DNA of 64,000 nucleotides from Alphaproteobacteria bacterium (GTDB lineage: Bacteria > Pseudomonadota > Alphaproteobacteria > Caulobacterales > Aquidulcibacteraceae). This document shows, in pieces, positions 50,257-60,273 of this stretch (positions within the stretch are counted from its first letter, which is position 1; the number at the start of each line of letters is the position of its first letter). Both the position numbers and the translations under genes were made by a program. The notes beneath the pieces were generated by a model. That model saw only the letters and a program-made list of their open reading frames with translations. It did not search any database and was not told where the DNA came from. The stretch lies in assembly GCA_030430715.1 (NCBI GenBank), contig JAUIJZ010000004.1, forward strand, positions 1 to 64,000. The letters are read 5' to 3'.

Positions 50257-52449
50257 TCAGTATGTTACGCGCAACGACGCGCCGATCACCCGCCCGCGAT
50301 TGAGCGGTGAGAAGGTCGGCAATGGGCGCGGGCCTAGGGCGCCGTCGCCGCCGAAAGCGGCAAGGTCGGGCAGGATAGTGTCGCCGCCATAGGTCGTCTC
50401 TTCGGTCAGGTTGTTGCCGTAGATCGAGAGTGACCACGGCCCTTCGTTCGGCGCCAGCGAGAAGCTGAGGTCGAACAGATCCACCTCGTTGAAGTAGCCC
50501 AGGTTCGAGTCGGTATAGGCTGTCTCGTCGCGGTGGCTGTAGCTCAGCCGCGTCGAGAGCCCGCCCCAACTGCCAAGCGGCAGATCGTGGATGACGGTCG
50601 CGCCATAGGTCCATGGCGACAGGCGCGGAATATCGAGAGCCGCGTCGGCGGCGTTGACCACGCCGTCGGTGTTCAAATCGAACGTGACGCTGTCGTATTC
50701 GCCGTCCGTATAGCCCGCTTGCACGGTCGCGAGCAGGTTGTCGGTAAAGCGCCAGCGGGCTTCGACTTCAGCGCCTTGGATGGTGGCGTCGCCCGCGTTC
50801 ACGATCTGCTGGTTGATACCGTAGAATGTCAGCGCGGTGTTGATCTCGCGCTGCATCTGATCGATCTCGTTGTGGAACACGGCGAAGTTCACGCGGCCGC
50901 GGCCTTCTGCGAAATCCTGCTTCCACCCAAGTTCAAATGAGCTTTGCTCTTCGGAATCGAACGGGCCGGGCGTGACGGCGCCGAGCGTTTGCACTTGGCG
51001 GAAATTGTAGCCGCCGCTGCGGAAGCCGCGCGCCCAATAGCCATAAAGCTGCGTGTCCGGGTTCGGCGTGTATTGGAAGCCGACGCGGGGCGAGATGTCG
51101 CTCCACTCATCTGAATCCGAGAAGTTCGGCGTCAGCATGCGGGCGTCATAGGCCACGCTGCCGACATCGGCCGCGTAGGTTTGAACCCGCGCCTCTTTTT
51201 CTTCATGCGTGTAGCGGACGCCGAAATTGAGCGCGAATTGCGGATTGATGTGCCAGTCCGCCGCGACGAACGCGCCCGCGGTCGAGAACTCTCCAACGCC
51301 GCCGCCCGTGCCCTCGGAGAGGAACGTGGTGCGGTGCTCGATGTAGAAGAGGTCTTGTTCGAAATAATAGAGACCGGCGGTCAGGTCCCACGCGCCGAAC
51401 GTGCCGGCATAGCGCAATTCCTCGCTGATCTGATCTTGCTCGAAATAGGCGCCGGCATGGAGACCAAGGCCCACTTGGCCATCAACGTCGATCAACGAAC
51501 TCGACTCGTAATCGCGCCAGCCAAAGATGTTGGTGATCGTGCCGTTGCCGAAGGGCACATTGAAATTGCCCTCCAGGAACATTTGATTCCAGCTGTCGTC
51601 CTGGAAGCCAGGCTCGTCCAGCGCGAAATCGTAGGAATTGCGATCGTAAACGGCATGGTTTTGCGAAACCGGGCCGTCGCCTTCCAATTCGCCATGTTCC
51701 AGGCGCAGGATGAGATCGACGGTGTCATTCGGCGTAAAGCGCAGAGCCGGACGGATGATGGTCTGGCGGCTTTCGCCGACGCTCGCGCCATCGAAATTGT
51801 CGTTGTCGAACCAGCCTTCATCATCGCTGTAATAGACGGCGAGCTTGCCGGAGAAGCTTTCCGAGATCGGTCCCGTGACCATCGCGTCGCCGTAATAGCG
51901 CATGCCGCTTTCCGCACCGACGCGGCCGCGGAACTCGAATATGTCGCTTGGCGCCGTGGTGCGGACGAGCACCGCGCCGCCGGTCACGTTCCGTCCGAAC
52001 AGCACGCCTTGCGGACCGCGCAACACTTCAATGCCGGCCATGTCGAAATTGTCGAACACGAGACCGGCGGGAATGCCCATGTAAACGCCGTCGACGAACA
52101 CGCCGACCGCTGGGTCCAGCGAGGGGATCGAGGAGTTGATGCCGAGGCCGCGGATCGAGAAGTTCGCATAGCCGGGCAGGGTGCCGACGTCCTCAAGCTG
52201 CACGTTCGGCATGGTATAGCTGAGCGTTTGCAGGTCTTGGAAATTGAGCGCGTCCAATTGTGCGGCGCCGAAAGCGGTTACGGCTAGGGGCACATCCTGC
52301 ACGTTTTCTTCGCCCCGCTTACGTGCGGTGACGACAATTTCCTCCGCGCCGACAGCGCTGACGGCGCCCTGTGCGTGCGCGACCCCCGTCACGACAACAG
52401 GCGCGAGCGCTGCAGCGCACACGGTGGAAATGAGAGATTTGAATTTCAT
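50257..52449 (-). CDS. TonB-dependent receptor
   Basis: Signal peptide, TonB box-like EEIVVTARKRGEENVQDVPLAVTAF, plug NFSIRGLGINSSIPSLDPAVGVFVDGVYMG, C-terminal GASLRVTY. Confidence 0.96.
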   Translation of the reverse strand: MKFKSLISTVCAAALAPVVVTGVAHAQGAVSAVGAEEIVVTARKRGEENVQDVPLAVTAFGAAQLDALNFQDLQTLSYTMPNVQLEDVGTLPGYANFSIRGLGINSSIPSLDPAVGVFVDGVYMGIPAGLVFDNFDMAGIEVLRGPQGVLFGRNVTGGAVLVRTTAPSDIFEFRGRVGAESGMRYYGDAMVTGPISESFSGKLAVYYSDDEGWFDNDNFDGASVGESRQTIIRPALRFTPNDTVDLILRLEHGELEGDGPVSQNHAVYDRNSYDFALDEPGFQDDSWNQMFLEGNFNVPFGNGTITNIFGWRDYESSSLIDVDGQVGLGLHAGAYFEQDQISEELRYAGTFGAWDLTAGLYYFEQDLFYIEHRTTFLSEGTGGGVGEFSTAGAFVAADWHINPQFALNFGVRYTHEEKEARVQTYAADVGSVAYDARMLTPNFSDSDEWSDISPRVGFQYTPNPDTQLYGYWARGFRSGGYNFRQVQTLGAVTPGPFDSEEQSSFELGWKQDFAEGRGRVNFAVFHNEIDQMQREINTALTFYGINQQIVNAGDATIQGAEVEARWRFTDNLLATVQAGYTDGEYDSVTFDLNTDGVVNAADAALDIPRLSPWTYGATVIHDLPLGSWGGLSTRLSYSHRDETAYTDSNLGYFNEVDLFDLSFSLAPNEGPWSLSIYGNNLTEETTYGGDTILPDLAAFGGDGALGPRPLPTFSPLNRGRVIGASLRVTY

Positions 52450-52678
52450 GCAGTGCCTCCCGCTAGCCCGCCGGTCAGCAAGGAAAGCCGGAGGCCGTCT
52501 CATTTTTTATGCTTGTCCGGGAGCCGCCCTCTTGTTCGCGGTCCACCCGTCTTTGCCCTGGTATTTAATCTGATCGAAGTGCGATGCGACCACAAGCGAG
52601 TTGCGGGCGCCGGCGGTGTTTTTTGCCGCATTTTAATAGCACTGTGGCGCATAGGACGACGCGTTGACGTAGCGCCGA

Positions 52679-54316
52679 TCATCCTTCCGCGGTTTCGCCG
52701 CGCTGCAGCAATTGTTCCAACGTGTCGAGCGTGTCCGCATCGCGTGGGGGTTTGTCCCAGCGAATTCGGGAAATACGCGGGAACCGCATGGCTAAGCCGC
52801 TTTTATGCCGGCGGGAGCGCTGCAAGCCCTCGAACGCGACTTCGAGCACCAAGCCCTTAGCTTTCGTATGTGTAACCTCGCGCACGGGGCCAAAGCGGTT
52901 GAGCGTGTTGGCCCGGACAAAGCGATCGAGTTCCGCTAATTCCTCATCGGTGAAGCCGAAATAGGCCTTGCCGACCGGCGTGAGTTCGTCGCCGCTCCAA
53001 ACGCCGAAGGTATAGTCTGAATAATATGAACTGCGTTTTCCGGAACCGCGCTGCGCGTACATGAGCACGGCGTCGATCGCCATCGGATCGCGTTTCCACT
53101 TGAACCAATAGCCTTTCGGGCGCCCGGCCAGATAGGGCGCGTCGCGGCGTTTGATCATCACGCCCTCGACCGCTTCGGCATCCACGCCGGCGCCGCCGTC
53201 GGCGGGTTTGGCGCGCGCGGCTGCCAATTCATCCCAAGTGTTGAAGGAAATCAGCGGCGAAAGATCGATCGGCGCAAAGGGATGAGCGGCGGCGAAGCTT
53301 TCCAATTGTTCCCGCCGCGCCGCGAACGGCAGGGCGCGCAAGTCTTCTTTGCCCAGCGCCAACAGATCATAGACGCGAATGAAGGCTGGGAACTCGGCCA
53401 TGAGCTTCGCCGTCGCGCTTTTGCGGTTGAGCCTTTGTTGCAGCGTATTGAAATCCTGCACGCGGCCTTCGCGCCGGATCAGCAATTCACCATCGAGCAC
53501 GGCCTCAAAGTCGAAAGCGCCGACCAGATCGGGGAAGGCGTCCGAGGCGTCCTCGCCCGTTCGCGTAAACAAATGCGCGGCGCGCTGACCGTACGCGTCG
53601 ATTCCAGCCGCCGCCTGAACGCGAATGCCGTCCCATTTCCACTCTGCGCAAAATTCGGCCGGGTCGAAATCCTCCAGCGCCTCAGGCTCGATCGGGTGCG
53701 AAAGCATGGGCGGGTAGAAGCGCACGCTTGTATTTGCGCTTGGCGCCGGGCCGCGTCCTTCCAGCCAAGCGAACAGTTTCAGATAGGGCGGCGCATCGGC
53801 GTGCCAGACGTCTTCGATTTCGTCCGGCTCGCGCCCGCCCAGACGCGCAAGCGCCGTGCGCGCCAATCGCGCCGAAACGCCGATGCGCAGCGCGCCGGTG
53901 ATCAGTTTCAACAACGCCCAGCGGCCATTTTCGTCCAGCCGGTCGAGCCACGCGGCGACGCGGCCGGGGAGTTCGCCTTTCGGCGTTGTCTGCAAGCCTT
54001 CGACCACGTCGCTCAGGGAGAGCGTTGCATTGGCGCGCGCGGAATCAGCTGGCCACATGAGCGAGACCGTTTCCGCAAGGTCGCCGACGAAATCATAGGA
54101 AAGCGCGAACAGCACCGGATCGGTGCGTTCGGCTGCAAGCGTGCGGATCAACCCGGCCTTGGCGTTTTTGAAGTTGAGCGCGCCTGTCATCGCCGCCAGC
54201 GCCCAGCCACGGTCGGGATCGGGCGTGTCGCGGAAATAGGTTTCGAGCAGCGCCAGCTTGCCGAGACGGCGCGGCTCATAGGCGAGGCGGTCCAGCAGCG
54301 CCGCGAACCTATTCAT
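52679..54316 (-). CDS. ATP-dependent DNA ligase (ligase-associated DNA repair cluster type)
   Basis: CAEWKWDGIRVQ nucleotidyltransferase lysine motif; EGVMIKRRDAPYLAGRPKGYWFKWKRD. Confidence 0.95.
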   Translation of the reverse strand: MNRFAALLDRLAYEPRRLGKLALLETYFRDTPDPDRGWALAAMTGALNFKNAKAGLIRTLAAERTDPVLFALSYDFVGDLAETVSLMWPADSARANATLSLSDVVEGLQTTPKGELPGRVAAWLDRLDENGRWALLKLITGALRIGVSARLARTALARLGGREPDEIEDVWHADAPPYLKLFAWLEGRGPAPSANTSVRFYPPMLSHPIEPEALEDFDPAEFCAEWKWDGIRVQAAAGIDAYGQRAAHLFTRTGEDASDAFPDLVGAFDFEAVLDGELLIRREGRVQDFNTLQQRLNRKSATAKLMAEFPAFIRVYDLLALGKEDLRALPFAARREQLESFAAAHPFAPIDLSPLISFNTWDELAAARAKPADGGAGVDAEAVEGVMIKRRDAPYLAGRPKGYWFKWKRDPMAIDAVLMYAQRGSGKRSSYYSDYTFGVWSGDELTPVGKAYFGFTDEELAELDRFVRANTLNRFGPVREVTHTKAKGLVLEVAFEGLQRSRRHKSGLAMRFPRISRIRWDKPPRDADTLDTLEQLLQRGETAEG

Positions 54317-55332
54317 GCCGCCGCGCCCTCGGCTTCTTCATCGCCGTAACCGACCAGATGCAGCGCCTTGGCGTTCAATCCTTGCTGGGCGCACCAATGC
54401 GCCAGCGCATCCGCTTCGCCATGCGTGATCCAGATTTCTCCGGCGCCGGTTTCAAGGATGGTGCGTTGCAGATCGGGCCAATCGGCATGATCGGAGATCA
54501 CCAGCGGCAGCTCCACGCCGCGCTGGCGCGCACGGGCGCGAATCCGCATCCAGCCGGAGGCGAAGCACGTCGCCGGATCGGGGAAGCGGCGCACCCATGG
54601 GGTTTGCAGCGCGCTTGGCGGCGCCAGCACGATGGCGCCCGCATAAAAGCTCTTCGGCGCATCTTGTACGGGGCGCACATCGCCAAGGTCCACGCCGAAT
54701 TCGCGATAGAGTTCAGTCACCGCCAGCAGCGCGCCATGCGCATAGATCGGCTTGTCCCAGCCGCAGGCGCGCAGTGTCGCCATCACGCGCTGCGCCTTGC
54801 CCAACGCATATGCGCCGACGATGTGCGCGCGCTCGGGAAACAGCGCGACCGAGTCGAGCAGTTTCATCACCTCATGGTCCGCGCTTGGATGCGTGAATAC
54901 GGGCAGGGCGAAGGTCGCCTCTGTTATGAAAACGTCGCACGGCATGATTTCGAAGGGCGGGCAGGTGGGATCGGGGTGGCGCTTATAATCGCCGCTCGCC
55001 GCCACGCGCGTGCCGCCGCACTCAGCTAAGGCCTGCGCGGAGCCCAGCACATGGCCGGCAGGACGCAACGAAAACCGCACGCCGCCAATTGTGATCTCTT
55101 CGCCATAGGCCAAAGCTTGCGTCGATCCGGCAAAGCCGGGCCCGCAGCGCGCGCCCATGATGGCGAGCGTTTCCTTGGTCGCCAGCACGGCGCCGTGTCC
55201 CGCGCGTGCATGATCGGAATGTCCGTGGGTGATGAGGGCGCGGGCAACTGGGCGCGTGGGATCGATGTAAAGGTCTGCCGCGGGCGCATAGAGCCCTTCA
55301 GGGCGAGGATGTAGGATTTGAGCCGGCTGCAT
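54313..55332 (-). CDS. Ligase-associated DNA exonuclease (metallo-beta-lactamase/beta-CASP-like)
   Basis: LYIDPTRPVARALITHGHSDHARAGHGAVLATKETLAIM; overlapped with the ligase start by 4 nt. Confidence 0.95.
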   Translation of the reverse strand: MQPAQILHPRPEGLYAPAADLYIDPTRPVARALITHGHSDHARAGHGAVLATKETLAIMGARCGPGFAGSTQALAYGEEITIGGVRFSLRPAGHVLGSAQALAECGGTRVAASGDYKRHPDPTCPPFEIMPCDVFITEATFALPVFTHPSADHEVMKLLDSVALFPERAHIVGAYALGKAQRVMATLRACGWDKPIYAHGALLAVTELYREFGVDLGDVRPVQDAPKSFYAGAIVLAPPSALQTPWVRRFPDPATCFASGWMRIRARARQRGVELPLVISDHADWPDLQRTILETGAGEIWITHGEADALAHWCAQQGLNAKALHLVGYGDEEAEGAAA

Positions 55333-55424
55333 CGTCTTTGAGGAGATAGGGGGCGCGGCGCAAAATTTCCGCAGTTCGATTGAGGAAAATCCTTCGCCCC
55401 TAGCCCAATCGCCGTTGCGCCCTT

Positions 55425-56405
55425 ATGTCCGGCGCTTGCCTCGCAGCAGCAATGAGTCGTCCCGTGCCGCCCAACACGCAGCCCATCATTTCGATCAAGG
55501 ATATCAGCAAGACCTACAAATCGGGGGTGAAGGCGCTCAAGCCGATCAATCTCGACATCCACAAGGGCGAGATTTTCGCGCTGCTTGGGCCAAATGGCGC
55601 GGGCAAGACGACGCTCATCTCGATCATTTGCGGCATCGTCACGCCGTCCAGCGGCTGCGTCACCGCCGATGGGCATGACATCATACGCGATTATCGCGCC
55701 GCGCGCCGCGCGATCGGGCTGGTGCCGCAGGAGCTGCACACCGACGCTTTTGAGCGCGTGATTGATAGCGTGAAGCTGAGCCGCGGGCTGTTCGGCTATG
55801 GGCCCAATCCGGCGCACATTGAAAAAGTGCTCCGCGACCTATCGCTTTGGGACAAGCGCACGGCGAAGATTCAGGAATTGTCCGGGGGCATGAAGCGCCG
55901 CCTGATGATCGCCAAGGCGCTCAGCCATGAGCCGAAAATTCTTTTCCTCGACGAGCCGACCGCGGGCGTCGATGTCGAGCTGCGCCAGGACATGTGGGAG
56001 ATGGTGCGAAAGCTGCGCGAAAGCGGCGTCACCATCATTCTCACCACGCATTATATCGAAGAAGCCGAGGAAATGGCCGACCGCGTCGGCGTCATCTCCA
56101 AGGGCGAACTTGTTCTGGTCGATGAGAAGGCGGCGCTGATGCGCAAGCTCGGCAAGAAGCAGCTCACGCTGCATTTGCGCGAAGCGATCTCCGCCGTGCC
56201 GGAAGGTCTCAATGGCTACAGCTTGGAGCTTTCCGGAGACGGGTCGGCGCTGACCTACACGTTTGACGGTCAGGCCGATGAAAGCGGCATCCCCGATCTG
56301 CTGAAGCGGCTCGGTGAGATCGGTCTGGATTTCAAAGACCTCAACACTGAGCAATCTTCGTTGGAAGATATTTTTGTGAGCCTTGTGCGGGAGCAGCGGC
56401 CATGA
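55425..56405 (+). CDS. ABC transporter ATP-binding protein
   Basis: Walker [25 protein letters not shown] signature, [11 protein letters not shown] Walker B; true start may be 55452. Confidence 0.96.
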   Translation: MSGACLAAAMSRPVPPNTQPIISIKDISKTYKSGVKALKPINLDIHKGEIFALLGPNGAGKTTLISIICGIVTPSSGCVTADGHDIIRDYRAARRAIGLVPQELHTDAFERVIDSVKLSRGLFGYGPNPAHIEKVLRDLSLWDKRTAKIQELSGGMKRRLMIAKALSHEPKILFLDEPTAGVDVELRQDMWEMVRKLRESGVTIILTTHYIEEAEEMADRVGVISKGELVLVDEKAALMRKLGKKQLTLHLREAISAVPEGLNGYSLELSGDGSALTYTFDGQADESGIPDLLKRLGEIGLDFKDLNTEQSSLEDIFVSLVREQRP

Positions 56406-57163
56406 ACGGTCACGGCATCAAAGCCATCTATCAGTTCGAAATGGCGCGTTGGTTTCGCACGCTGGGGCAGAGCCTGTTCACGCCGGTTCTATCGACGGCG
56501 CTTTATTTCATCGTGTTCGGCTCGGCCATTGGCGGGCGCATGGGCGAGGTGGATGGCGTGAGCTACGCCGCTTTCATCGTGCCCGGCCTCATCATGCTGT
56601 CGATCCTGACCGAGAGCCTTTCGAACGCGTCGTTCGGCATCTACTTTCCGCGCTTCACCGGCACGATTTATGAAGTGCTTTCGGCGCCGCTCTCGCCGTT
56701 CGACATCGTCACCGGTTATGTCGGCGCCGCTGCGACCAAATCGATGATCATTGGTTGCGTCATCCTGGTGACGGCGCGGTTGTTCGTGGATTACAGCGTC
56801 CAATATCCGTTGGTGATGATATTGTTTCTGGCGCTGACGGCCGTGACGTTCTGCCTGTTCGGGTTCATTCTCGGCATTTGGGCCGATGGCTTCGAGAAGC
56901 TGCAGATCGTACCGATGCTCGTCATCATGCCGCTCACCTTTCTCGGCGGCACCTTCTATTCGATCAGCATGCTGCCGGAATTCTGGCAGAAGGTGACGCT
57001 GTTCAATCCGGTCGTGTATCTCATCAGCGGGTTTCGCTGGAGCTTCTTCGGCACGGCAGACGTGGCGATCGGCGTCTCGCTAGGTGCGATTTCGCTCATT
57101 CTCCTGGTGTGCCTGGCGGCGATCTGGTGGATCTTCAAAACCGGATACCGCCTAAAGACCTGA
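56402..57163 (+). CDS. ABC-2 type transporter permease
   Basis: Six hydrophobic segments; [50 protein letters not shown] overlap with ATPase gene. Confidence 0.94.
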   Translation: MNGHGIKAIYQFEMARWFRTLGQSLFTPVLSTALYFIVFGSAIGGRMGEVDGVSYAAFIVPGLIMLSILTESLSNASFGIYFPRFTGTIYEVLSAPLSPFDIVTGYVGAAATKSMIIGCVILVTARLFVDYSVQYPLVMILFLALTAVTFCLFGFILGIWADGFEKLQIVPMLVIMPLTFLGGTFYSISMLPEFWQKVTLFNPVVYLISGFRWSFFGTADVAIGVSLGAISLILLVCLAAIWWIFKTGYRLKT

Positions 57164-57270
57164 GCGCGTTTTTGGTTAGCGCGCATCAACCCTCTTTTTT
57201 CTTGTACGACAGGGAGCGTAATCGCGACTTCGCGCGTTGAGGCCCAAAACGCAACCATGGGAGGAGCGTT

Positions 57271-57771
57271 ATGGGCGGCTCAATCGAATGGTCGACGCGG
57301 ACACGGCGCCAGGAGGATCGATTTCCTCTGCGTGGCGCGGCCTGTGTGGCCGATCCTGATGGGGACGTGCGCGCGGCGATCGGGGATGCGCTGCGGCGCA
57401 TGGGGTTTGCCGCGCACGAAACGCCAAGCGCGGCGGCTGCGTCCTTTATCGTCGCCAATATCAATCTGGAAGTTTTGGTCATGAATGCGATGCTGCCCGA
57501 CGGCAACGCGCTGCAATTGATCCGCCAATTCCGGCGCGCGCATCCGGACCTTGTCATCGTGGCCTTGGCGCCGAGCGTGCGGTCGGTCGCGCCTGTGTTT
57601 GACGAATTGGCGCATTTCGCGGGCGCGGATGCGGTGCTCGGGGCGCCTGCCTGCATCGAAACTCTTTGCGAAACCGTCGCCCAGCACGCACCGTCCCATA
57701 TTGTCAGCCCGCATGAGGCGGCCGCGCCGCAAGTGCCGCCGGTCACAGTGCAGGCGGCGGGCGGCGGCTAA
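57271..57771 (+). CDS. Receiver-like (pseudo-response-regulator) protein with degenerate phosphorylation site
   Basis: ADPDGDVRAAIGDALRRMGFAAHETPSAAAA...LEVLVMNAMLPDGNALQLIRQFRRAHPDLVIVALAPS; SD GGGAGGAGC. Confidence 0.7.
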   Translation: MGGSIEWSTRTRRQEDRFPLRGAACVADPDGDVRAAIGDALRRMGFAAHETPSAAAASFIVANINLEVLVMNAMLPDGNALQLIRQFRRAHPDLVIVALAPSVRSVAPVFDELAHFAGADAVLGAPACIETLCETVAQHAPSHIVSPHEAAAPQVPPVTVQAAGGG

Positions 57772-57908
57772 GGTGATTGCACTGAAGACGCCGAGCGGGC
57801 CGGGCCTTTTGTCCCCACCGTCATACCGCCAGCCAGGTTCTCTCGGCGCTTCTTCTTTCTCTAAGGCCGCCATCGCTTAGCTCCCCGCAGCTTTGCCGGC
57901 CCCGAAAA

Positions 57909-57948
57909 GAAGGGCGCGGCGTCTCCCCGTCGCGCTCTTCGCTTTTTT
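57909..57948 (+). terminator. Intrinsic terminator-like hairpin with T-tract
   Basis: GAAGGGCGCGGCG-TCTCCC-CGTCGCGCTCTTC (two G-U pairs) followed by GCTTTTTT. Confidence 0.65.
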
Positions 57949-57972
57949 CCACCTTCGCGCTAGATCGGCCCC

Positions 57973-58884
57973 ATGCTGCTTTTTACGCATGCGGCCATGC
58001 TCGGCCATGATCCCGCGCCCGGCCATCCTGAACAGCCGGCGCGTCTTTCGACCATCATCAAAGCGCTCGGCGATGTTGAACGGCGCGAAGCGCCGCTGGC
58101 CGAACGCGAAGCCATCATGCGCGTGCATCCGCTGCCTTATGTCGAGGCGCTGGATGCGGCGTTCGCCGAGGCAGAGCAGCGGCGCGTGCAGCTCGACGGC
58201 GACACCGCGATCGCGCCGGGCTCGCGCGAAGCCATTTATCGCGCCGCGGGTGCGGGCGTAGCCGCGGTCGATGCGGTGTTGGGCGGCGAGGATGAAACCG
58301 CGTTCTGCGCCGTGCGTCCGCCCGGCCACCATGCCGAACCGATGCAGCCGATGGGCTTTTGCGTTTTCAACAATGTCGCCATCGCCGCGCTGCACGCGCT
58401 TGAAGCGCATGGGCTGAAGCGCGTCGCCGTGGTCGATTTCGATGTACATCACGGCAACGGCACCCAGGCCGTGGCCGAGCGCGAGCCGCGCCTCTTCTTT
58501 GCCTCGACGCACCAATCGCCGCTTTATCCTGGCACCGGCCACGTCAGCGAGACGGGCCTAGCGGGCAATGTCGTGAACGCGCCTTTGCCGCCAGGCGCGG
58601 ACGGCGCGATCTGGCGCGCGTCGATGGAGCGGCGCGTTTTGCCGGCGCTCGATGCGTTCGCTCCCGAACTGATTCTGGTTTCCGCCGGCTTCGACGCGCA
58701 TCGGGACGATCCGCTGGCGCAGATGCAGCTTGAAGATGCGGACTTCGCCTGGGCGGGGAGTGTGCTGCGGCAGCGTGCGTCACAACACTGTGAAGGCAAG
58801 CTTGTGTCGACTCTAGAGGGCGGTTACGACTTGGCCGCGCTCGCCCGATCGGTCCCAGCCTTTCTGGAAGCGTTGCGCGGCTAG
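57973..58884 (+). CDS. Histone deacetylase family protein (AcuC/AphA-like)
   Basis: RPPGHHAEPMQPMGFCVFNNVAIAA, DFDVHHGNGTQ, VSAGFDAHRDDPLA. Confidence 0.96.
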   Translation: MLLFTHAAMLGHDPAPGHPEQPARLSTIIKALGDVERREAPLAEREAIMRVHPLPYVEALDAAFAEAEQRRVQLDGDTAIAPGSREAIYRAAGAGVAAVDAVLGGEDETAFCAVRPPGHHAEPMQPMGFCVFNNVAIAALHALEAHGLKRVAVVDFDVHHGNGTQAVAEREPRLFFASTHQSPLYPGTGHVSETGLAGNVVNAPLPPGADGAIWRASMERRVLPALDAFAPELILVSAGFDAHRDDPLAQMQLEDADFAWAGSVLRQRASQHCEGKLVSTLEGGYDLAALARSVPAFLEALRG

Positions 58885-58928
58885 GTCCCGCTCACGGGGA
58901 GGGGGCGATCGGTCGTGCGAGGGTCAGA

Positions 58929-59546
58929 ATGACGACGACGATGGCGCCGAACGAGACGCTGGATCGCCGTTCTGCTGTGCGGACGGGCTCGATCGTTATT
59001 GCTAGACATGGCCGTCCGCATGCGGACCGTAGCGTCTACATTGACCATCACGGCTACCGCGATTGGTGGGCCAATTATAATCGTGTCGGCTTGCATCCGG
59101 ACGAGCGTCCGACCGAGGGTTTGCTGCGTCTGGCCGAAGCCAGCGACGTGATTTTCGCTTCCACGCTGCCGCGCGCGATTCGCACCGCCGAAGCTGTAGC
59201 CGGTGGGCGCGAGATCATTACCGATCCGGTTTTTGTCGAAGCGCCGCTGCCGCCGCCGAGCATCTGGGGCAAGCGCCGCCCGGGCCATTGGGGGGTGCTG
59301 GCGCGGATCGCATGGTGGTTCGGCGCCCATGACGGCGAGGAGAGCCGGCCCGACGCAGAATTGCGCGCCGAGGCCGCCGTGGCGACGCTCACGGCGCAGG
59401 CTTTGCGTGGCCATAACGTGCTTTTATGCGCGCATGGCTGGTTCAACCGCATGATGCGCCCGGTGCTGCGCGCTCAGGGTTGGCGGGAAGTGGAAAATCG
59501 CGGCGACACCTATTGGGCCTATCGCCGCTACATCAAGACCAAGTGA
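58929..59546 (+). CDS. Histidine phosphatase family protein
   Basis: IVIARHGRPHAD RHG motif; FASTLPRAIRTAEAV; NVLLCAHGWFNRMM. Confidence 0.9.
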   Translation: MTTTMAPNETLDRRSAVRTGSIVIARHGRPHADRSVYIDHHGYRDWWANYNRVGLHPDERPTEGLLRLAEASDVIFASTLPRAIRTAEAVAGGREIITDPVFVEAPLPPPSIWGKRRPGHWGVLARIAWWFGAHDGEESRPDAELRAEAAVATLTAQALRGHNVLLCAHGWFNRMMRPVLRAQGWREVENRGDTYWAYRRYIKTK

Positions 59547-59609
59547 AATAGCCGTTTCACAGCCAGTTTTGGTTGTCTCTGAGGCTTTGACCCCATACTT
59601 TTGCGAACC

Positions 59610-59855
59610 ATGAGCAAAGAAAACGCAGATCCGTCCCAGCTCAGCTTTGAAGACTCCCTGGCGGAGTTGGAAAAAATCGTCGCGCACCTGGAGCGCGGCG
59701 ACGTCCCGCTGGCGGATTCGATTCGTATCTATAAGCGCGGCGCCGCTCTCAAGGCGCGGTGCGAAAGCCAATTGAAAGATGCTCAGCTCGAGGTCGATCA
59801 GATCGTGATGGGGCCTGACGGGCCGCACACGGAGCCCGCAAAACTCGGGCAATAG
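59610..59855 (+). CDS. xseB: Exodeoxyribonuclease VII small subunit
   Basis: LSFEDSLAELEKIVAHLERGDVPLADSIRIYKRGAALKARCESQLKDAQLEV. Confidence 0.96.
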   Translation: MSKENADPSQLSFEDSLAELEKIVAHLERGDVPLADSIRIYKRGAALKARCESQLKDAQLEVDQIVMGPDGPHTEPAKLGQ

Positions 59856-59867
59856 AGGAAAACGCCA

Positions 59868-60236
59868 ATGGCCGACGATCCGCAGAACAATGCGCGCCTG
59901 CCGCTCATTTCGATGGAAGACTTCCTCAAGGTGGACATCCGCCTTGGCACCATCATTGATGTCGAAGTGTTCGAGGAAGCGAAGAAAGCCTTCTATCAAT
60001 TGCTCATCGATTTCGGCGACCCGCTCGGCGTGAAGAAATCGAGCGCGCAAGTCGCGCATCATTACGACATCGGCGAATTGCTTGGCCGCCGCGTCGCGGC
60101 CGTCGTGAACTTTGAGCCCGAACAGATCGGCAAGTTCATGAGCGAAGTGCTGTGCCTCGGCTTTCCCGATCGCAACGGCAATGTCGTGCTGCTCAATGTC
60201 GATCGCCCCGCGCTGACGGGCGGGCGGCTCTACTAA
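59868..60236 (+). CDS. CsaA-like tRNA-binding domain protein
   Basis: MEDFLKVDIRLGTIIDVEVFEEAKKAFYQLLIDFGDPLGVKKSSAQV; GRRVAAVVNFEPEQIGKFMSEVLCLGF. Confidence 0.92.
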   Translation: MADDPQNNARLPLISMEDFLKVDIRLGTIIDVEVFEEAKKAFYQLLIDFGDPLGVKKSSAQVAHHYDIGELLGRRVAAVVNFEPEQIGKFMSEVLCLGFPDRNGNVVLLNVDRPALTGGRLY

Positions 60237-60237
60237 T

Positions 60238-60270
60238 CGCCGCGCCGTTACGGCGCGGCGCTTTCATTTT
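60238..60270. terminator. Terminator-like hairpin between convergent genes
   Basis: Perfect CGCCGCGCCG-TTA-CGGCGCGGCG then CTTTCATTTT. Confidence 0.75.
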
Positions 60271-60273
60271 AAA

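Noticed and set aside
51181-52287. 368-aa plus-strand ORF
   Set aside because: Antisense to a clear TonB-dependent receptor; no SD or family signal
53282-54349. 355-aa plus-strand ORF
   Set aside because: Antisense to the ATP-dependent DNA ligase, whose motifs are clear
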